Part shown: one piece after another, positions 24,634 to 38,587 of the stretch
Position numbering within the stretch: the first letter of the stretch is position 1
Layout: each line of letters opens with the position of its first letter
DNA from: Thiohalophilus sp.
GTDB lineage: Bacteria > Pseudomonadota > Gammaproteobacteria > UBA6429 > Thiohalophilaceae
Assembly: GCF_034522235.1 (NCBI RefSeq)
Contig: NZ_JAXHLN010000003.1
Coordinates: 186,001-250,000, forward strand
Direction: 5' to 3'
Length of the DNA: 64,000 nucleotides
The notes under the pieces: model-generated
What the model was told of the DNA's origin: nothing
The model's database searches: none
What the model saw: only the letters and a program-made list of their open reading frames with translations
Translations under genes and position numbers: made by a program

Positions 24634-26574
24634 ATGGGTAAAACAAAAACTCACCAATGGCTGTATTACTTCGCTTGCGTCATCTGTTTCTCTCTTTTTA
24701 TTCTGTTATTGCCCGCCCAGACCTGGGCCAATTCGTACCTGGATGAACTTGTCGAACGTGCTCAACATCTACAGTTGGCACAGCACCCCTACTGGCTGAA
24801 ACTCGTTCATTACAAGCCGGACCTTTTCGGCGGCTATACCAGTGAAGTCCTTAGCCGTGATTTTTTTAACGCGCCGGACGGGCATCACAATCCCGAAACG
24901 GAACTCAATGCGACCCTGGCGGCCTTCTTTTCCGATCTGGAAGAAACCGACCAGCAGCAAAATCCGCAGTGCCGCTTTATCGCCCGTTATCACTGGCTGA
25001 ATTCACAACTGGATTTTGACCCGGACAGACTCGAACCCCGCACCTGCCAGCGTTTCACTGACTGGTATAACACCATTGATCCCCATCGGCTGACACTGAT
25101 CTTTCCCGCCGGTACGGACAACAGCCCGTCGTCCATGTTTGGCCATACCCTGATTCGTATCGATCGCCAGGATCAAACCGAGAGCACCCGGCTTTTTTCC
25201 TACTCGATTAATTACGCCGCCGAGACCGACGAAACCAATGGGGTGATGTTCGCTTTTAAAGGCATTCTTGGCGGTTATCCGGGACGTTTCTCGATCATGC
25301 CGTATTACGAGAAGGTCAATCAGTATAACCAGATGGAAAACCGCGATATCTGGGAATACCAGCTGAATTTCAGTACCGAGGAAATCGATCGCCTGCTGCG
25401 CCATGCCTGGGAGATCGGGCAGGTCGATTTTGCCTATTACTTTTTCCTGGAAAACTGTTCCTACCGGCTGCTCGAGTTGCTCGACATCGCCCGACCGGGC
25501 ATGCATACCGCTGATGAATTTGACTGGTTCGCCATTCCCGGCGATACCGTCCATGTGGCGCTGGAACAGGAAAAGCTGCTGGCGCGTGCTATCTATCGAC
25601 CTTCGCAACGCAGCCGCATCCAGCATGTCCTTTCCCGGCTCACTGATGAGGAACAGGCGCTGGTACTGGATCTCGCCGATGGCCGCCTGCCGGTGGACGA
25701 TCCGTCGCTTCAGCAGCTCGATCCGTCCCGACGCGCGGTGATCTACGAGACCGCCTATGATTATGTCCAGTATCGACACAATCAGGGCGAGGCGGATCGT
25801 GATGCGATCGCCAAACGCTCTTATCAACTGCTCATGCAACGCAACCCGCTCCCGACAGAGACCGGGATGCCGGCAGTTCCCACACCACCGATCCGCCTGG
25901 ATCAGGGCCACGGTTCATCCCGTATCGCCCTGGGCTACGTCAACGACGATCATCGCGACGTAATCGAGTTGCGCCTGCGCCCGGCCTATCATGATCTGCT
26001 CGATCCGCGCGCCGGCTATACGGACGGCGCCCAGATTAATTTTTTCGATCTGAGTCTGCGCCACGATTTCGATCGCGACAAAACCCGGATCCATGCGTTT
26101 CGCCTGGTGGATATTGTCTCGCTGGTGGGCCGGGATGATTTTTTCAAACCGGTTTCCTGGAAATTCAACATGGGACTGGAACGCTGGCCTATCGACGCCT
26201 CGCCTGATGAACGGCTGGTGTTTGCCCTCAACGGCGGCGGCGGGCTGGCTTTTTCCCTGTCCGACCGCGCTAAACTCTATACCCTGGCCGATGCGACCCT
26301 GCTGGGTCACGATCGACTCGATCACAGCCTGTCGGCCGGCATTGGACCGAATGTGGGCCTGATCTGGGATTTCACACCGAACTGGCGACTGATGCTCAAT
26401 TCCCGTTCACAGCGCTTTGCCGACGATCTGGATCTCACCTATGTCGAGCACCGTGTCGCGCAGAGCTTTCACTGGAACCGCGACAGTTCGGTACGCTTGC
26501 AGTGGCTGCGTCGTGGCCCTGACGGGCAGACCACCGATACGATTAATCTTTCCTGGCACTGGTATCTGAAATGA
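24634..26574 (+). CDS. DUF4105 (Lnb N-terminal) exported protein
   Basis: A 646-residue protein. A signal peptide (hydrophobic FACVICFSLFILLLP, cut after WA) is followed by the DUF4105 core: TLIFPAGTDNSPSSMFGHTLIRID, the His of which is typical of an NlpC/P60-like or Lnb fold, then FAFKGILGGYPGRFSIMPYYEKVNQYNQMENRDIWEYQLNFS and FLENCSYRLLELLD with a conserved Cys. The last ~200 residues look like beta strands ending in W-H-W-Y-L-K, resembling an outer-membrane beta-barrel. The function is unknown. The ATG abuts a terminator and no ribosome site is visible, yet the signal peptide requires this start. Confidence 0.78.
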   Translation: MGKTKTHQWLYYFACVICFSLFILLLPAQTWANSYLDELVERAQHLQLAQHPYWLKLVHYKPDLFGGYTSEVLSRDFFNAPDGHHNPETELNATLAAFFSDLEETDQQQNPQCRFIARYHWLNSQLDFDPDRLEPRTCQRFTDWYNTIDPHRLTLIFPAGTDNSPSSMFGHTLIRIDRQDQTESTRLFSYSINYAAETDETNGVMFAFKGILGGYPGRFSIMPYYEKVNQYNQMENRDIWEYQLNFSTEEIDRLLRHAWEIGQVDFAYYFFLENCSYRLLELLDIARPGMHTADEFDWFAIPGDTVHVALEQEKLLARAIYRPSQRSRIQHVLSRLTDEEQALVLDLADGRLPVDDPSLQQLDPSRRAVIYETAYDYVQYRHNQGEADRDAIAKRSYQLLMQRNPLPTETGMPAVPTPPIRLDQGHGSSRIALGYVNDDHRDVIELRLRPAYHDLLDPRAGYTDGAQINFFDLSLRHDFDRDKTRIHAFRLVDIVSLVGRDDFFKPVSWKFNMGLERWPIDASPDERLVFALNGGGGLAFSLSDRAKLYTLADATLLGHDRLDHSLSAGIGPNVGLIWDFTPNWRLMLNSRSQRFADDLDLTYVEHRVAQSFHWNRDSSVRLQWLRRGPDGQTTDTINLSWHWYLK

Positions 26575-27425
26575 GACGGTGGTGGCTTATTCCGTTCCTG
26601 CTGGCCCTGGGGGGTTGTAACCACCTGATCTTCCATCCGGAAAAAGGCCATTATCCGATTCCCGAGGATCTGGGTATCGAGCGCCAGACCCATTTTTTCC
26701 GTACATCGGACGATCGGCTGTTGCACGGCTGGTTTATCCCGGCCCTGGAAAAAGCGCAACCGGAACAGGCCAAAGGCACGGTCTTTTTCCTGCACGGCAA
26801 TGCGCAGAACATCAGCACCCACCTGCGGGCTGTCTGGTGGTTACCGCATTACGGTTACAATGTCTTCCTGTTCGATTATCGCGGCTTCGGCCATTCCCAG
26901 GGTGAACCCTCTCTGGCGGGCCTGCATCGGGATGTCCCGGCGGCGCTGGATTACCTGTTCAGCGAGCTGCCGATCGATCCTGATCGGGTGGTGATTTACG
27001 GCCAGAGCCTCGGGGCCTCGCTGGGCGTCACCGCCGCGCCCCGCTCGGATCATTTCAATCAGGTACGGGCGGTGATGCTGGAGGGCGCCTTTACCAGCTA
27101 TCGCCAGGTGGCCCGCGAGGCACTGGGAAACTGGTGGCTCACCTGGGCCCTGCAGTGGCCCCTGTCCTACACCATCTCCGATCAATTCCGGCCCATCGAT
27201 CATATCGGGGCGATCTCGCCGATCCCGCTATTGATTATCCAGGGCGCAGACGATCGGGTCATCGCGGCGCATCACAGCCAGGATCTGTTCACGGCTGCCA
27301 GGGAGCCCAAACAGCGCTGGGTGGTTGAGCAGGCCGGGCACAATAACGCCCTGGCGGGGGAGACCGCCCGGCAAAAGTTTCTCGACTATCTTTCCGGGAT
27401 CACAGAAAAACCACAACAAAAGTAA
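26571..27425 (+). CDS. Alpha/beta hydrolase lipoprotein
   Basis: A 284-residue protein with a lipobox (LALGGC, Cys16), so a lipid-anchored envelope enzyme. The hydrolase fold shows FFLHGNAQN, FDYRGFGHSQG, the nucleophile Ser146 in GQSLGAS, the acid in QGADDRVI and the base His in QAGHNN. This resembles BEM46/YfhR-like serine hydrolases. Its start overlaps the DUF4105 stop (ATGA), so both are made together; the natural substrate is not known. Confidence 0.85.
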   Translation: MRRWWLIPFLLALGGCNHLIFHPEKGHYPIPEDLGIERQTHFFRTSDDRLLHGWFIPALEKAQPEQAKGTVFFLHGNAQNISTHLRAVWWLPHYGYNVFLFDYRGFGHSQGEPSLAGLHRDVPAALDYLFSELPIDPDRVVIYGQSLGASLGVTAAPRSDHFNQVRAVMLEGAFTSYRQVAREALGNWWLTWALQWPLSYTISDQFRPIDHIGAISPIPLLIIQGADDRVIAAHHSQDLFTAAREPKQRWVVEQAGHNNALAGETARQKFLDYLSGITEKPQQK

Positions 27426-27560
27426 GCCTCAGGCCGGTGCCGACGCGCTGGCGGTTCAGTATATCGGTTAATATTGATATACTTATCTTTTACCCCGGCA
27501 GCGGATATCCCGCCGCGCCGGGGCCGGATCGAACAGACAACCGAATTTATCGAGGCTAGC

Positions 27561-28595
27561 ATGCGAGACGGAAGAATCACCATTACCCAGTTCATCATCG
27601 AGGAACAGCGCCGCATCGAGGGCGCGACCGGTGATTTCACCTCCCTGTTGAACGACGTCGTGACCGCCTGCAAGGAGATCTCCAACCTGGTTAACCACGG
27701 CGCGCTGATCGATGTGCTCGGCCAGGCCGGCACGGAAAACGTGCAGGGCGAGGATCAGAAAAAACTGGATGTGATCTCCAACGACGTATTCCTCAAAACC
27801 AACGAGTGGTCGGGCCACCTGGCCGCCATGGCCTCTGAGGAAATGGAAGAGATTTACCCTATTCCCCGGCAGTATCCTCGTGGTAAGTACTTACTCACTT
27901 TTGATCCGCTGGATGGTTCCTCCAATATTGATGTGAACGTCTCGGTCGGGACCATCTTCTCCATCCTGCGCTGCAAGGGCGCTTGCCAGGATCCGGGCGC
28001 CGGGGATTTCCTGCAGGCCGGTACCGAGCAGATCTGTGCCGGTTACGCCCTGTATGGCCCGTCGACCATGATGGTACTGACCACCGGCAACGGCGTGAAC
28101 GGCTTTACCCTGGATCAGAATATCGGCGAGTTCATCCTCACCCATCCGAATTTGACCATCCCCGCCGAAACCCGGGAATTCGCCATCAACACCTCCAACA
28201 TGCGTTTCTGGGAACCGCCGGTCAAACGTTATGTGGACGAATGCCTCTCCGGCACCACCGGCGATCGCGACAAGGACTTCAACATGCGCTGGGTCGCCTC
28301 CATGGTCGCCGAGGTTCATCGCATCCTGACCCGTGGCGGCATTTTCCTCTATCCGATGGACGAGAAGATGAAAGCCAGTGGCGGAACCGGCAAACTGCGC
28401 CTGATGTACGAAGCCAACCCCATGTCGTTCATCGTGGAACAGGCCGGCGGCATGAGTTCCACCGGCCGTGAACGGATCATGGAGCTGCAACCGAGCGAGC
28501 TGCATCAGCGGGTCCCGGTGATCCTCGGTTCAAAGCAGGAAGTCGAGCGGGTGGTGGAATACCACAAGGAACACGACACCAACGCTGCCGCCTGA
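27561..28595 (+). CDS. fbp: Fructose-1,6-bisphosphatase class I
   Basis: A 344-residue enzyme that removes the 1-phosphate of fructose-1,6-bisphosphate in gluconeogenesis and, in autotrophs, the Calvin cycle. Signatures: [22 protein letters not shown] (metal and phosphate site), [23 protein letters not shown], and [20 protein letters not shown]. The ATG at 27561 has GAGG five bases upstream and matches the family N-terminus ([12 protein letters not shown]); a start at 27474 would add an unconserved stretch. Confidence 0.95.
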   Translation: MRDGRITITQFIIEEQRRIEGATGDFTSLLNDVVTACKEISNLVNHGALIDVLGQAGTENVQGEDQKKLDVISNDVFLKTNEWSGHLAAMASEEMEEIYPIPRQYPRGKYLLTFDPLDGSSNIDVNVSVGTIFSILRCKGACQDPGAGDFLQAGTEQICAGYALYGPSTMMVLTTGNGVNGFTLDQNIGEFILTHPNLTIPAETREFAINTSNMRFWEPPVKRYVDECLSGTTGDRDKDFNMRWVASMVAEVHRILTRGGIFLYPMDEKMKASGGTGKLRLMYEANPMSFIVEQAGGMSSTGRERIMELQPSELHQRVPVILGSKQEVERVVEYHKEHDTNAAA

Positions 28596-28620
28596 ACCGG
28601 GACAACTGGCTGACTACAAT

Positions 28621-28656
28621 AAAACCCGCGGTGAGATTGCCTCACCGCGGGTTTTT
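28621..28656 (+). terminator. Rho-independent terminator of fbp
   Basis: A 15-bp stem (AAAACCCGCGGTGAG with CTCACCGCGGGTTTT) and a five-base loop, followed by TTGTT. It starts 25 bases after the fbp stop. Confidence 0.9.
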
Positions 28657-28910
28657 TGTTCCACTTCGGCCACCGCCTGGCCCAGAATCCGATCCGCCGT
28701 CACCGGCCCCAGGTATTCGCAACAGCCGAGCCACGCCTGATGCACTATCCTCCGCAGATGTTTTTTCATTCCGGTCCTTTGTATTTTTTGTTTATGACGT
28801 TATTTCGCAACACAAGGTTGAGGCATGCGTTGCAGCGATCAAAGCAACACGAAACGATAGCGGTAAACAAAAGAAGGTCGCGCTGGAATCAGGCAGGCTT
28901 TATTGCAGGT
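28657..28910. other. Gene-free stretch after fbp
   Basis: Together with the fbp terminator this makes a gap of about 315 bases between fbp and the converging PAS gene. It is lower in G+C than its surroundings. Short open frames exist but lack ribosome sites and coding bias; nothing else was recognised. Confidence 0.6.
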
Positions 28911-29528
28911 TCAGCCAGTAAAGCTGTAGTAATGATTAAAGCAGTCAGGACAAAGTGTATGGTTGAGATTATCAGGCGGGGTTGTTAGCCAGGTCAGGAT
29001 CCAGTCCCAGTGATTTTTTTGTTGATTGTTTCGATAACAGCGGCAATGGCTGCACTGAACCAGAGAACCCCACTCATCGACATACCAACGCGGATCGGCC
29101 TGTTGCGGGATACGCCGATGTTGTGCCACCTGCCGCTTGGAATTGATAATCAGCAGCCCCGCTCCGCAGCCGAGATTATGCAGCGTCATGGTATACAGCC
29201 GGTAGTGCGCCGGTGAGGAACACTCATAATCATGTTCCAGCGGCGTATCATCTTCCTGTTCCAAACTACGCAGATACAATTCGACATAAAAGGGATGCAA
29301 AACGTCCGGCAAGGCCTCGGTCACCGCACGCCCCCGCTGCCACTGCCGGCTTATGGCCGGTTCGCCCTGATTATTGCGGGCAAAACGGAACCAGGCCGGA
29401 TTCATATAAGCCAGGGTCAAATCCGGCCATAAGCCATACACCGTCCCCGACTGCTGCTCCAGTGCAGTAATCGAAAAATGTTGGGCCAGTAGTTGCTGAA
29501 AGCCGGGATCGCAATGCAGATCAGTCAT
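28911..29528 (-). CDS. PAS-like protein with C-terminal CxxC zinc motif
   Basis: A 205-residue cytoplasmic protein. Residues about 25-130 read as a PAS-type sensor domain (GTVYGLWPDLTLAYMNPAWFRFARNN). The C-terminal part has Cys159-x2-Cys162 and Cys193-x2-Cys196 around a Trp-rich spacer (LVQCSHCRCYR ... TLCPDCFNHYY). That matches the small cysteine module often attached to PAS proteins and response regulators (CxxCxxIR...W...HGICPDC). No kinase or output domain is present, so it may be a stand-alone redox or zinc-dependent sensor. Its partner is unknown. Confidence 0.65.
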   Translation of the reverse strand: MTDLHCDPGFQQLLAQHFSITALEQQSGTVYGLWPDLTLAYMNPAWFRFARNNQGEPAISRQWQRGRAVTEALPDVLHPFYVELYLRSLEQEDDTPLEHDYECSSPAHYRLYTMTLHNLGCGAGLLIINSKRQVAQHRRIPQQADPRWYVDEWGSLVQCSHCRCYRNNQQKNHWDWILTWLTTPPDNLNHTLCPDCFNHYYSFTG

Positions 29529-29663
29529 GATTCATGGGTTGGCACAGCCGTTTCAGACACCGTTGACAGCCGCCATTCGCGGCAAGCTGCATTCCGATGA
29601 ACGACTTTACGCCGACCCATGGGTCTCGACAATGAGACATGACCTGAGGTAAAACAGGTCTAC

Positions 29664-33207
<3,544 letters not shown>

Positions 33208-33217
33208 CCTGTTGTCA

Positions 33218-34318
33218 TCAGAGCCGCATCGGCATGATCACATAGCGGCTGTTGAGGTCCTCATTGCCCTGAATCAGGCAGCTGTGGTTGGCATCGATCA
33301 TACCGATGGTCACCTGGTCCGATTTCAGCGCAGAGAGGGCATCAAGGAAATAACTGACGTTAAAACCGATTTCGAACTCATCCCCATCATAACTGACTTC
33401 CACTTCTTCTTCGGCCTCTTCCTGCTCGGGGTTATGCACCGTCGCCTTGAGTTGATTGGCGGAGAGCGTCAACCGCATCCCGCGGTATTTTTCGTTGGAC
33501 AGCACCGCGGCACGATGCAGCGCTTCATAGAGCGGCTGGCGATCGCAGCTAACAATACGGGCCGGATCTTTTGGTATAACTTGTTGATAATCTGGGAATT
33601 TTCCATCGATTAATTTGGAAGTGAAACTGATATCCGGCAATTCGACCCGAATATGATTCTCACCCAGCTGAATGCGCGCCGTGGTTTCGCTCTCCTCCAG
33701 TAAGCGCATCAACTCGGTCACCCCTTTGCGCGGCAAGATAACCTGGCGGGATTCGCTGACCGGCAGTTCGGCTTCCAGTTCACAAACAGCAAGGCGATGC
33801 CCGTCGGTCGCCACGGCCCGTAATAGATTCTGGCTTAACTCCAGCATGAGGCCATTAAGGTAGTAACGCACATCCTGCTGGGCCATGGAAAACTGGGTCT
33901 GCTCGATCAGTTTCTTCAGCTGCTGCTGGGGGATAGAAAATTCCAGTGGCGAGTCGATGGGATCGATATTGGGAAATTCAGCCGCCGGCATGGTGGCCAG
34001 GGTAAACCGGCTGCGCCCCGAGCGAATGATTGCCTTGTCCTGCTCGAGCTGAAGATCGAGTCGCGCATTTTCCGGCAACGCCCGGCAGATATCGATGAAT
34101 TTTTTTGCCGGCAGGGTAATGTCTCCGCTGTCGGGGGCATCCACCGGAAGTTGTGCCACCATCTCTACTTCCAGATCCGTTCCCGTCAGGGTCAGTTTGC
34201 CCGCATCGATGGAAAACAGAATATTGGAAAGGATCGGTAACGTCTGGCGTCGCTCGACCACACTGCCTACCGCCTGGAGTGGACGTAGCAGAGATTCACG
34301 TTCAAGAGTGATATTCAT
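33218..34318 (-). CDS. dnaN: DNA polymerase III beta sliding clamp
   Basis: A 366-residue protein, the same length as the E. coli clamp. It shows the three-fold repeated clamp fold, with LLRPLQAVGSVVERRQTLPILSNILF at the start, ATDGHRLAVCELE in the middle and the C-terminus SRYVIMPMRL that forms the partner-binding pocket. It holds polymerase III and other factors on DNA. It lies 10 bases ahead of recF and 225 bases after dnaA. Confidence 0.97.
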   Translation of the reverse strand: MNITLERESLLRPLQAVGSVVERRQTLPILSNILFSIDAGKLTLTGTDLEVEMVAQLPVDAPDSGDITLPAKKFIDICRALPENARLDLQLEQDKAIIRSGRSRFTLATMPAAEFPNIDPIDSPLEFSIPQQQLKKLIEQTQFSMAQQDVRYYLNGLMLELSQNLLRAVATDGHRLAVCELEAELPVSESRQVILPRKGVTELMRLLEESETTARIQLGENHIRVELPDISFTSKLIDGKFPDYQQVIPKDPARIVSCDRQPLYEALHRAAVLSNEKYRGMRLTLSANQLKATVHNPEQEEAEEEVEVSYDGDEFEIGFNVSYFLDALSALKSDQVTIGMIDANHSCLIQGNEDLNSRYVIMPMRL

Positions 34319-34543
34319 AGTATTAAATACCTAAATATATATCTTCTTATTGTTAGATCTATTAGTCCAGCCAAAAACTGTTAATAAGTCGATTTTTTGG
34401 TTATGCATTATAGACTTATCTACCCTAACAAGTGGCAGACAACTCCGGTATGAAGACGGTATGAGCTGTGGATAAACTGTGAGGATGCCGCATCCGATCG
34501 AGAAGGGTCAAGTTGAAAACAGTTTGTTCACAGCTTATGCGCA
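34319..34543. other. oriC: Candidate replication origin (dnaA-dnaN gap)
   Basis: A 225-bp gap with a perfect DnaA box on the minus strand (TTATCCACA, 34467-34475), weaker boxes (TTATTAACA on the minus strand near 34378; TTATCTACC near 34418), and an AT-rich segment at 34320-34365 suited to unwinding. The other candidate is the dnaA-rpmH gap, which has one perfect box. Sequence alone does not decide which is used. Confidence 0.5.
34467..34475 (-). other. DnaA box (perfect) between dnaA and dnaN
   Basis: TTATCCACA on the minus strand. Confidence 0.7.
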
Positions 34544-35911
<1,368 letters not shown>

Positions 35912-35994
35912 GGTTCCCCCTGAAACAGATGGTGAGGTTGGAATAATTATGATCCCCGGCCAAGGGGCACCAAGTCTATACCCTTCATCGAAAG

Positions 35995-36003
35995 TTATCC
36001 ACA
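35995..36003 (+). other. DnaA box (perfect) upstream of dnaA
   Basis: TTATCCACA in the 239-bp dnaA-rpmH gap, about 85 bases ahead of the dnaA start. It may serve autoregulation of dnaA or belong to the origin. Confidence 0.7.
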
Positions 36004-36047
36004 GAGCCGCGGGCCCTTTTTTCATGCGGGATTTTGGTCTCGAACAG

Positions 36048-36076
36048 TTGACAGATGGCGGCCGGCGCAGTATTGT
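36048..36076 (+). promoter_or_regulatory. Sigma-70 promoter of rpmH
   Basis: TTGACA (36048-36053), a 17-bp spacer and TATTGT (36071-36076). The -35 element is perfect and the spacing ideal. It should drive the rpmH-rnpA-yidD-yidC series. Confidence 0.7.
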
Positions 36077-36150
36077 TGCCGACCTTTTTCAGGGCAAATC
36101 GGCCGGCCAAAATGGCCGATAAAATCGTTCGATAAACAATGGTTTAGGTC

Positions 36151-36285
36151 ATGAAACGTACTTTCCAGCCCAGCAATCTGAAACGCAAACGGACGCACGG
36201 TTTCCGCGCCCGCATGAAAACCCGCGGTGGTCGCAAGATCCTCAACGCCCGTCGCGCCAAAGGCCGCCATCGTCTGGCAGTCTGA
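36151..36285 (+). CDS. rpmH: 50S ribosomal protein L34
   Basis: A 44-residue highly basic protein starting [19 protein letters not shown] and ending GRHRLAV, a near-universal sequence for L34. It sits next to rnpA and divergent from dnaA as in most bacteria. TAGG lies a few bases before the ATG. Confidence 0.97.
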   Translation: MKRTFQPSNLKRKRTHGFRARMKTRGGRKILNARRAKGRHRLAV

Positions 36286-36299
36286 TCCGGAGTCGGTGG

Positions 36300-36659
36300 A
36301 TGACTACCGGGCGCTTTGCTCGGCATCAGCGGCTGCTGACCTCCTCCGACTTCCGGTACGTTTTCGCCTACCCCCGGCGCTTTAATCATCCCTCTCTGAC
36401 GATGCTGGTCAGATCCAATCATCAATCATTTGCCCGTCTCGGTCTGGCGATTCCCAAGCGTCATATCAAACGCGCGGTGGATCGTAATCGTATCAAACGT
36501 CAGATCCGTGAATCTTTTCGCGCCTGGCAGACGAAACTGGTAGGATGGGATATTGTCATGATGGCGCGTAGTGGCGCGGATCGGTTAAGTAACCGGGAGT
36601 TGCACGACGTGCTGGAATTACATTGGCAAAAGCTGGCAACGCTATGCGCAGACTCCTGA
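36300..36659 (+). CDS. rnpA: Ribonuclease P protein component
   Basis: A 119-residue basic protein that helps the RNase P RNA trim tRNA 5' ends. It carries [29 protein letters not shown], the family's RNR motif, after a normal N-terminus ([19 protein letters not shown]). It begins 14 bases after rpmH and overlaps yidD by 16 bases. Confidence 0.95.
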   Translation: MTTGRFARHQRLLTSSDFRYVFAYPRRFNHPSLTMLVRSNHQSFARLGLAIPKRHIKRAVDRNRIKRQIRESFRAWQTKLVGWDIVMMARSGADRLSNRELHDVLELHWQKLATLCADS

Positions 36660-36871
36660 TTCTGTTAATCAGTGGCTATCGCTATCTGATCAGCCCCCTG
36701 CTGGGCCAGCATTGCCGTTTTTATCCCAGCTGTTCCGAATATGCCCAGACCGCCGTGAGCCGGTTCGGTGCTTTGCGGGGTGGCTGGATGGCCGTCAAAC
36801 GCATCAGTTGTTGTCATCCCTGGCATGAGGGGGGCATCGACCCGGTACCAGAGAAAGAGAAGAAGAAGTAA
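36644..36871 (+). CDS. yidD: Membrane protein insertion efficiency factor YidD
   Basis: A 75-residue protein with the family signature [32 protein letters not shown] and [14 protein letters not shown], followed by a Lys-rich tail. It assists YidC in inserting inner-membrane proteins. The ATG at 36644 lies inside the end of rnpA; its stop touches the yidC ATG. Confidence 0.95.
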   Translation: MRRLLILLISGYRYLISPLLGQHCRFYPSCSEYAQTAVSRFGALRGGWMAVKRISCCHPWHEGGIDPVPEKEKKK

Positions 36872-38575
36872 ATGGAACAACAACGCCCCCTCTTGTTTAT
36901 TGCCCTGGCCATCGTCCTCTTCCTGCTATGGGACGCCTGGCAACGGGACTTCGGTCCGCAACCTGAACCCCGGACGACCCAACAAACCGATCAGGCCGGT
37001 GACAGCCGGGCCGATCGCGCCGACGTGCCGATGGGCGCCGATGAGAGCGAAACCCCTGCCCAAAGCGACAGCCGCTCGGCCGATGTGCCGTCGGGCGGCG
37101 GTGAGGGGCGTCGCCTGCTGGAAAGCGGATCGCGCATCGAGGTGGTGACCGATGTCTTTCGTGCAGAAATCGACACGGTCGGCGGGGATCTGCGGCGGGT
37201 CGAGCTGCTCGAATACCCGGTTACCAGTGACAGGCCGGATGAACCGGTGGTGCTGATGAACGACAGTCTGCCGAACCTGTTTGTCAGCCAGTCCGGGTTT
37301 ACCGCCAAGCGCCAGCGCGAAGGCGATGACAGTCTGATCGAAGCGCCGAACCATTACAGCCGCTATCAGGCCAAGGCCGATCGCTATCGGCTGCGCGAGG
37401 GCCAGGATCAACTGAGCGTGGATCTGGTCTGGGAAAGTCCCGAAGGCGTGGAATTTATCAAGACCTACACGTTCACCCGCGGCGATTATCTCGTGCAAGT
37501 GGACCATACCGTTAATAACCAGACCGATCAACTGTGGCGGGGCAATCTCTATACCCAGTTACAGCGCACCCAGATCTCGCAAATCGACACCCCCCGGTTC
37601 GTCTACACCTACATGGGCGGGGTGATCTACTCGCCGGAAGAAAAATACGAGAAGATCGACTTTTCCGACATGCAGGACCAGGATCTGGAACGCACTATCA
37701 CCGGCGGCTGGGCGGCCATGATCCAGCACTATTTCCTCGGTGCCTGGATTCCGCCGGCGGAGGAAGCACAGACCTTCTATAGCCGGCATATCAAGAACAA
37801 CACCCGTTATGTGCTGGGGATGAAGTCGGCCAATGAATTGCGCGTGGCCGGCGGGGAACAGCAGACTCTGAGCAACCGGTTGTTCGTCGGGCCCAAGCTG
37901 CAGGATCGGCTTGAAGAAGTCGCGCCGGGATTGGAGTTGACGGTCGATTACGGCCTGCTGCATTTCATTTCCAAACCGCTGTTCTGGATCCTCGATTTCA
38001 TCCATGACTTTGTCGGCAACTGGGGCTGGGCGATCGTGTTGCTGACGATCTTGATCAAACTGGTGTTCTACAAACTCTCCGAAGCCAGCTACAAATCGAT
38101 GGCCAACATGCGCCGGGTCCAGCCACGCATGAAGCAGCTCAAGGAGCGTCACGCCGGCGATCGCCAGAAGATGAACCAGGCGTTGATGGAGCTGTACAAG
38201 AAAGAGAAGATTAATCCGCTGGGCGGCTGTCTGCCGATCCTGGTGCAGATTCCGGTGTTCATCGCGCTGTACTGGGTGTTGCTGGAAAGTGTCGAGATGC
38301 GCCAGGCGCCCTGGATCCTCTGGGTGCAGAACATGTCCGCGCCGGATCCCTATTTTATTCTGCCATTGCTGATGGGCATCACCATGTTCATCCAGCAGAA
38401 ACTCAATCCGGCGCCGATGGATCCCATTCAGGCCAAGATCATGATGGCCTTGCCCTTTGTCTTTACCATCTTCTTTGCCTTCTTCCCGGCCGGGCTGGTG
38501 CTGTACTGGGTGGTCAACAACACCCTGTCGATTGCCCAGCAGTACTACATTACCCGTTATGTGGTGAAGGCGTGA
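36872..38575 (+). CDS. yidC: Membrane protein insertase YidC
   Basis: A 567-residue inner-membrane insertase. The N-terminal helix (PLLFIALAIVLFLLWDAWQRD) is followed by an acidic, Ser/Asp/Ala-rich linker (about 30-85), the large periplasmic beta domain, and the conserved five-helix core from about residue 365 (GWAIVLLTILIKLVFYKLSEASYKSMANMRRVQPRM, NPLGGCLPILVQIPVFIALYWVL, FPAGLVLYWVVNNTLSIAQQYYI). The start follows the yidD stop directly. Confidence 0.97.
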   Translation: MEQQRPLLFIALAIVLFLLWDAWQRDFGPQPEPRTTQQTDQAGDSRADRADVPMGADESETPAQSDSRSADVPSGGGEGRRLLESGSRIEVVTDVFRAEIDTVGGDLRRVELLEYPVTSDRPDEPVVLMNDSLPNLFVSQSGFTAKRQREGDDSLIEAPNHYSRYQAKADRYRLREGQDQLSVDLVWESPEGVEFIKTYTFTRGDYLVQVDHTVNNQTDQLWRGNLYTQLQRTQISQIDTPRFVYTYMGGVIYSPEEKYEKIDFSDMQDQDLERTITGGWAAMIQHYFLGAWIPPAEEAQTFYSRHIKNNTRYVLGMKSANELRVAGGEQQTLSNRLFVGPKLQDRLEEVAPGLELTVDYGLLHFISKPLFWILDFIHDFVGNWGWAIVLLTILIKLVFYKLSEASYKSMANMRRVQPRMKQLKERHAGDRQKMNQALMELYKKEKINPLGGCLPILVQIPVFIALYWVLLESVEMRQAPWILWVQNMSAPDPYFILPLLMGITMFIQQKLNPAPMDPIQAKIMMALPFVFTIFFAFFPAGLVLYWVVNNTLSIAQQYYITRYVVKA

Positions 38576-38587
38576 GGTGGCGAGGGC

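Noticed and set aside
25003..25911. Open frame antisense to the DUF4105 gene
   Set aside because: No start signal and no similarity; the plus strand carries a clear signal peptide and domain.
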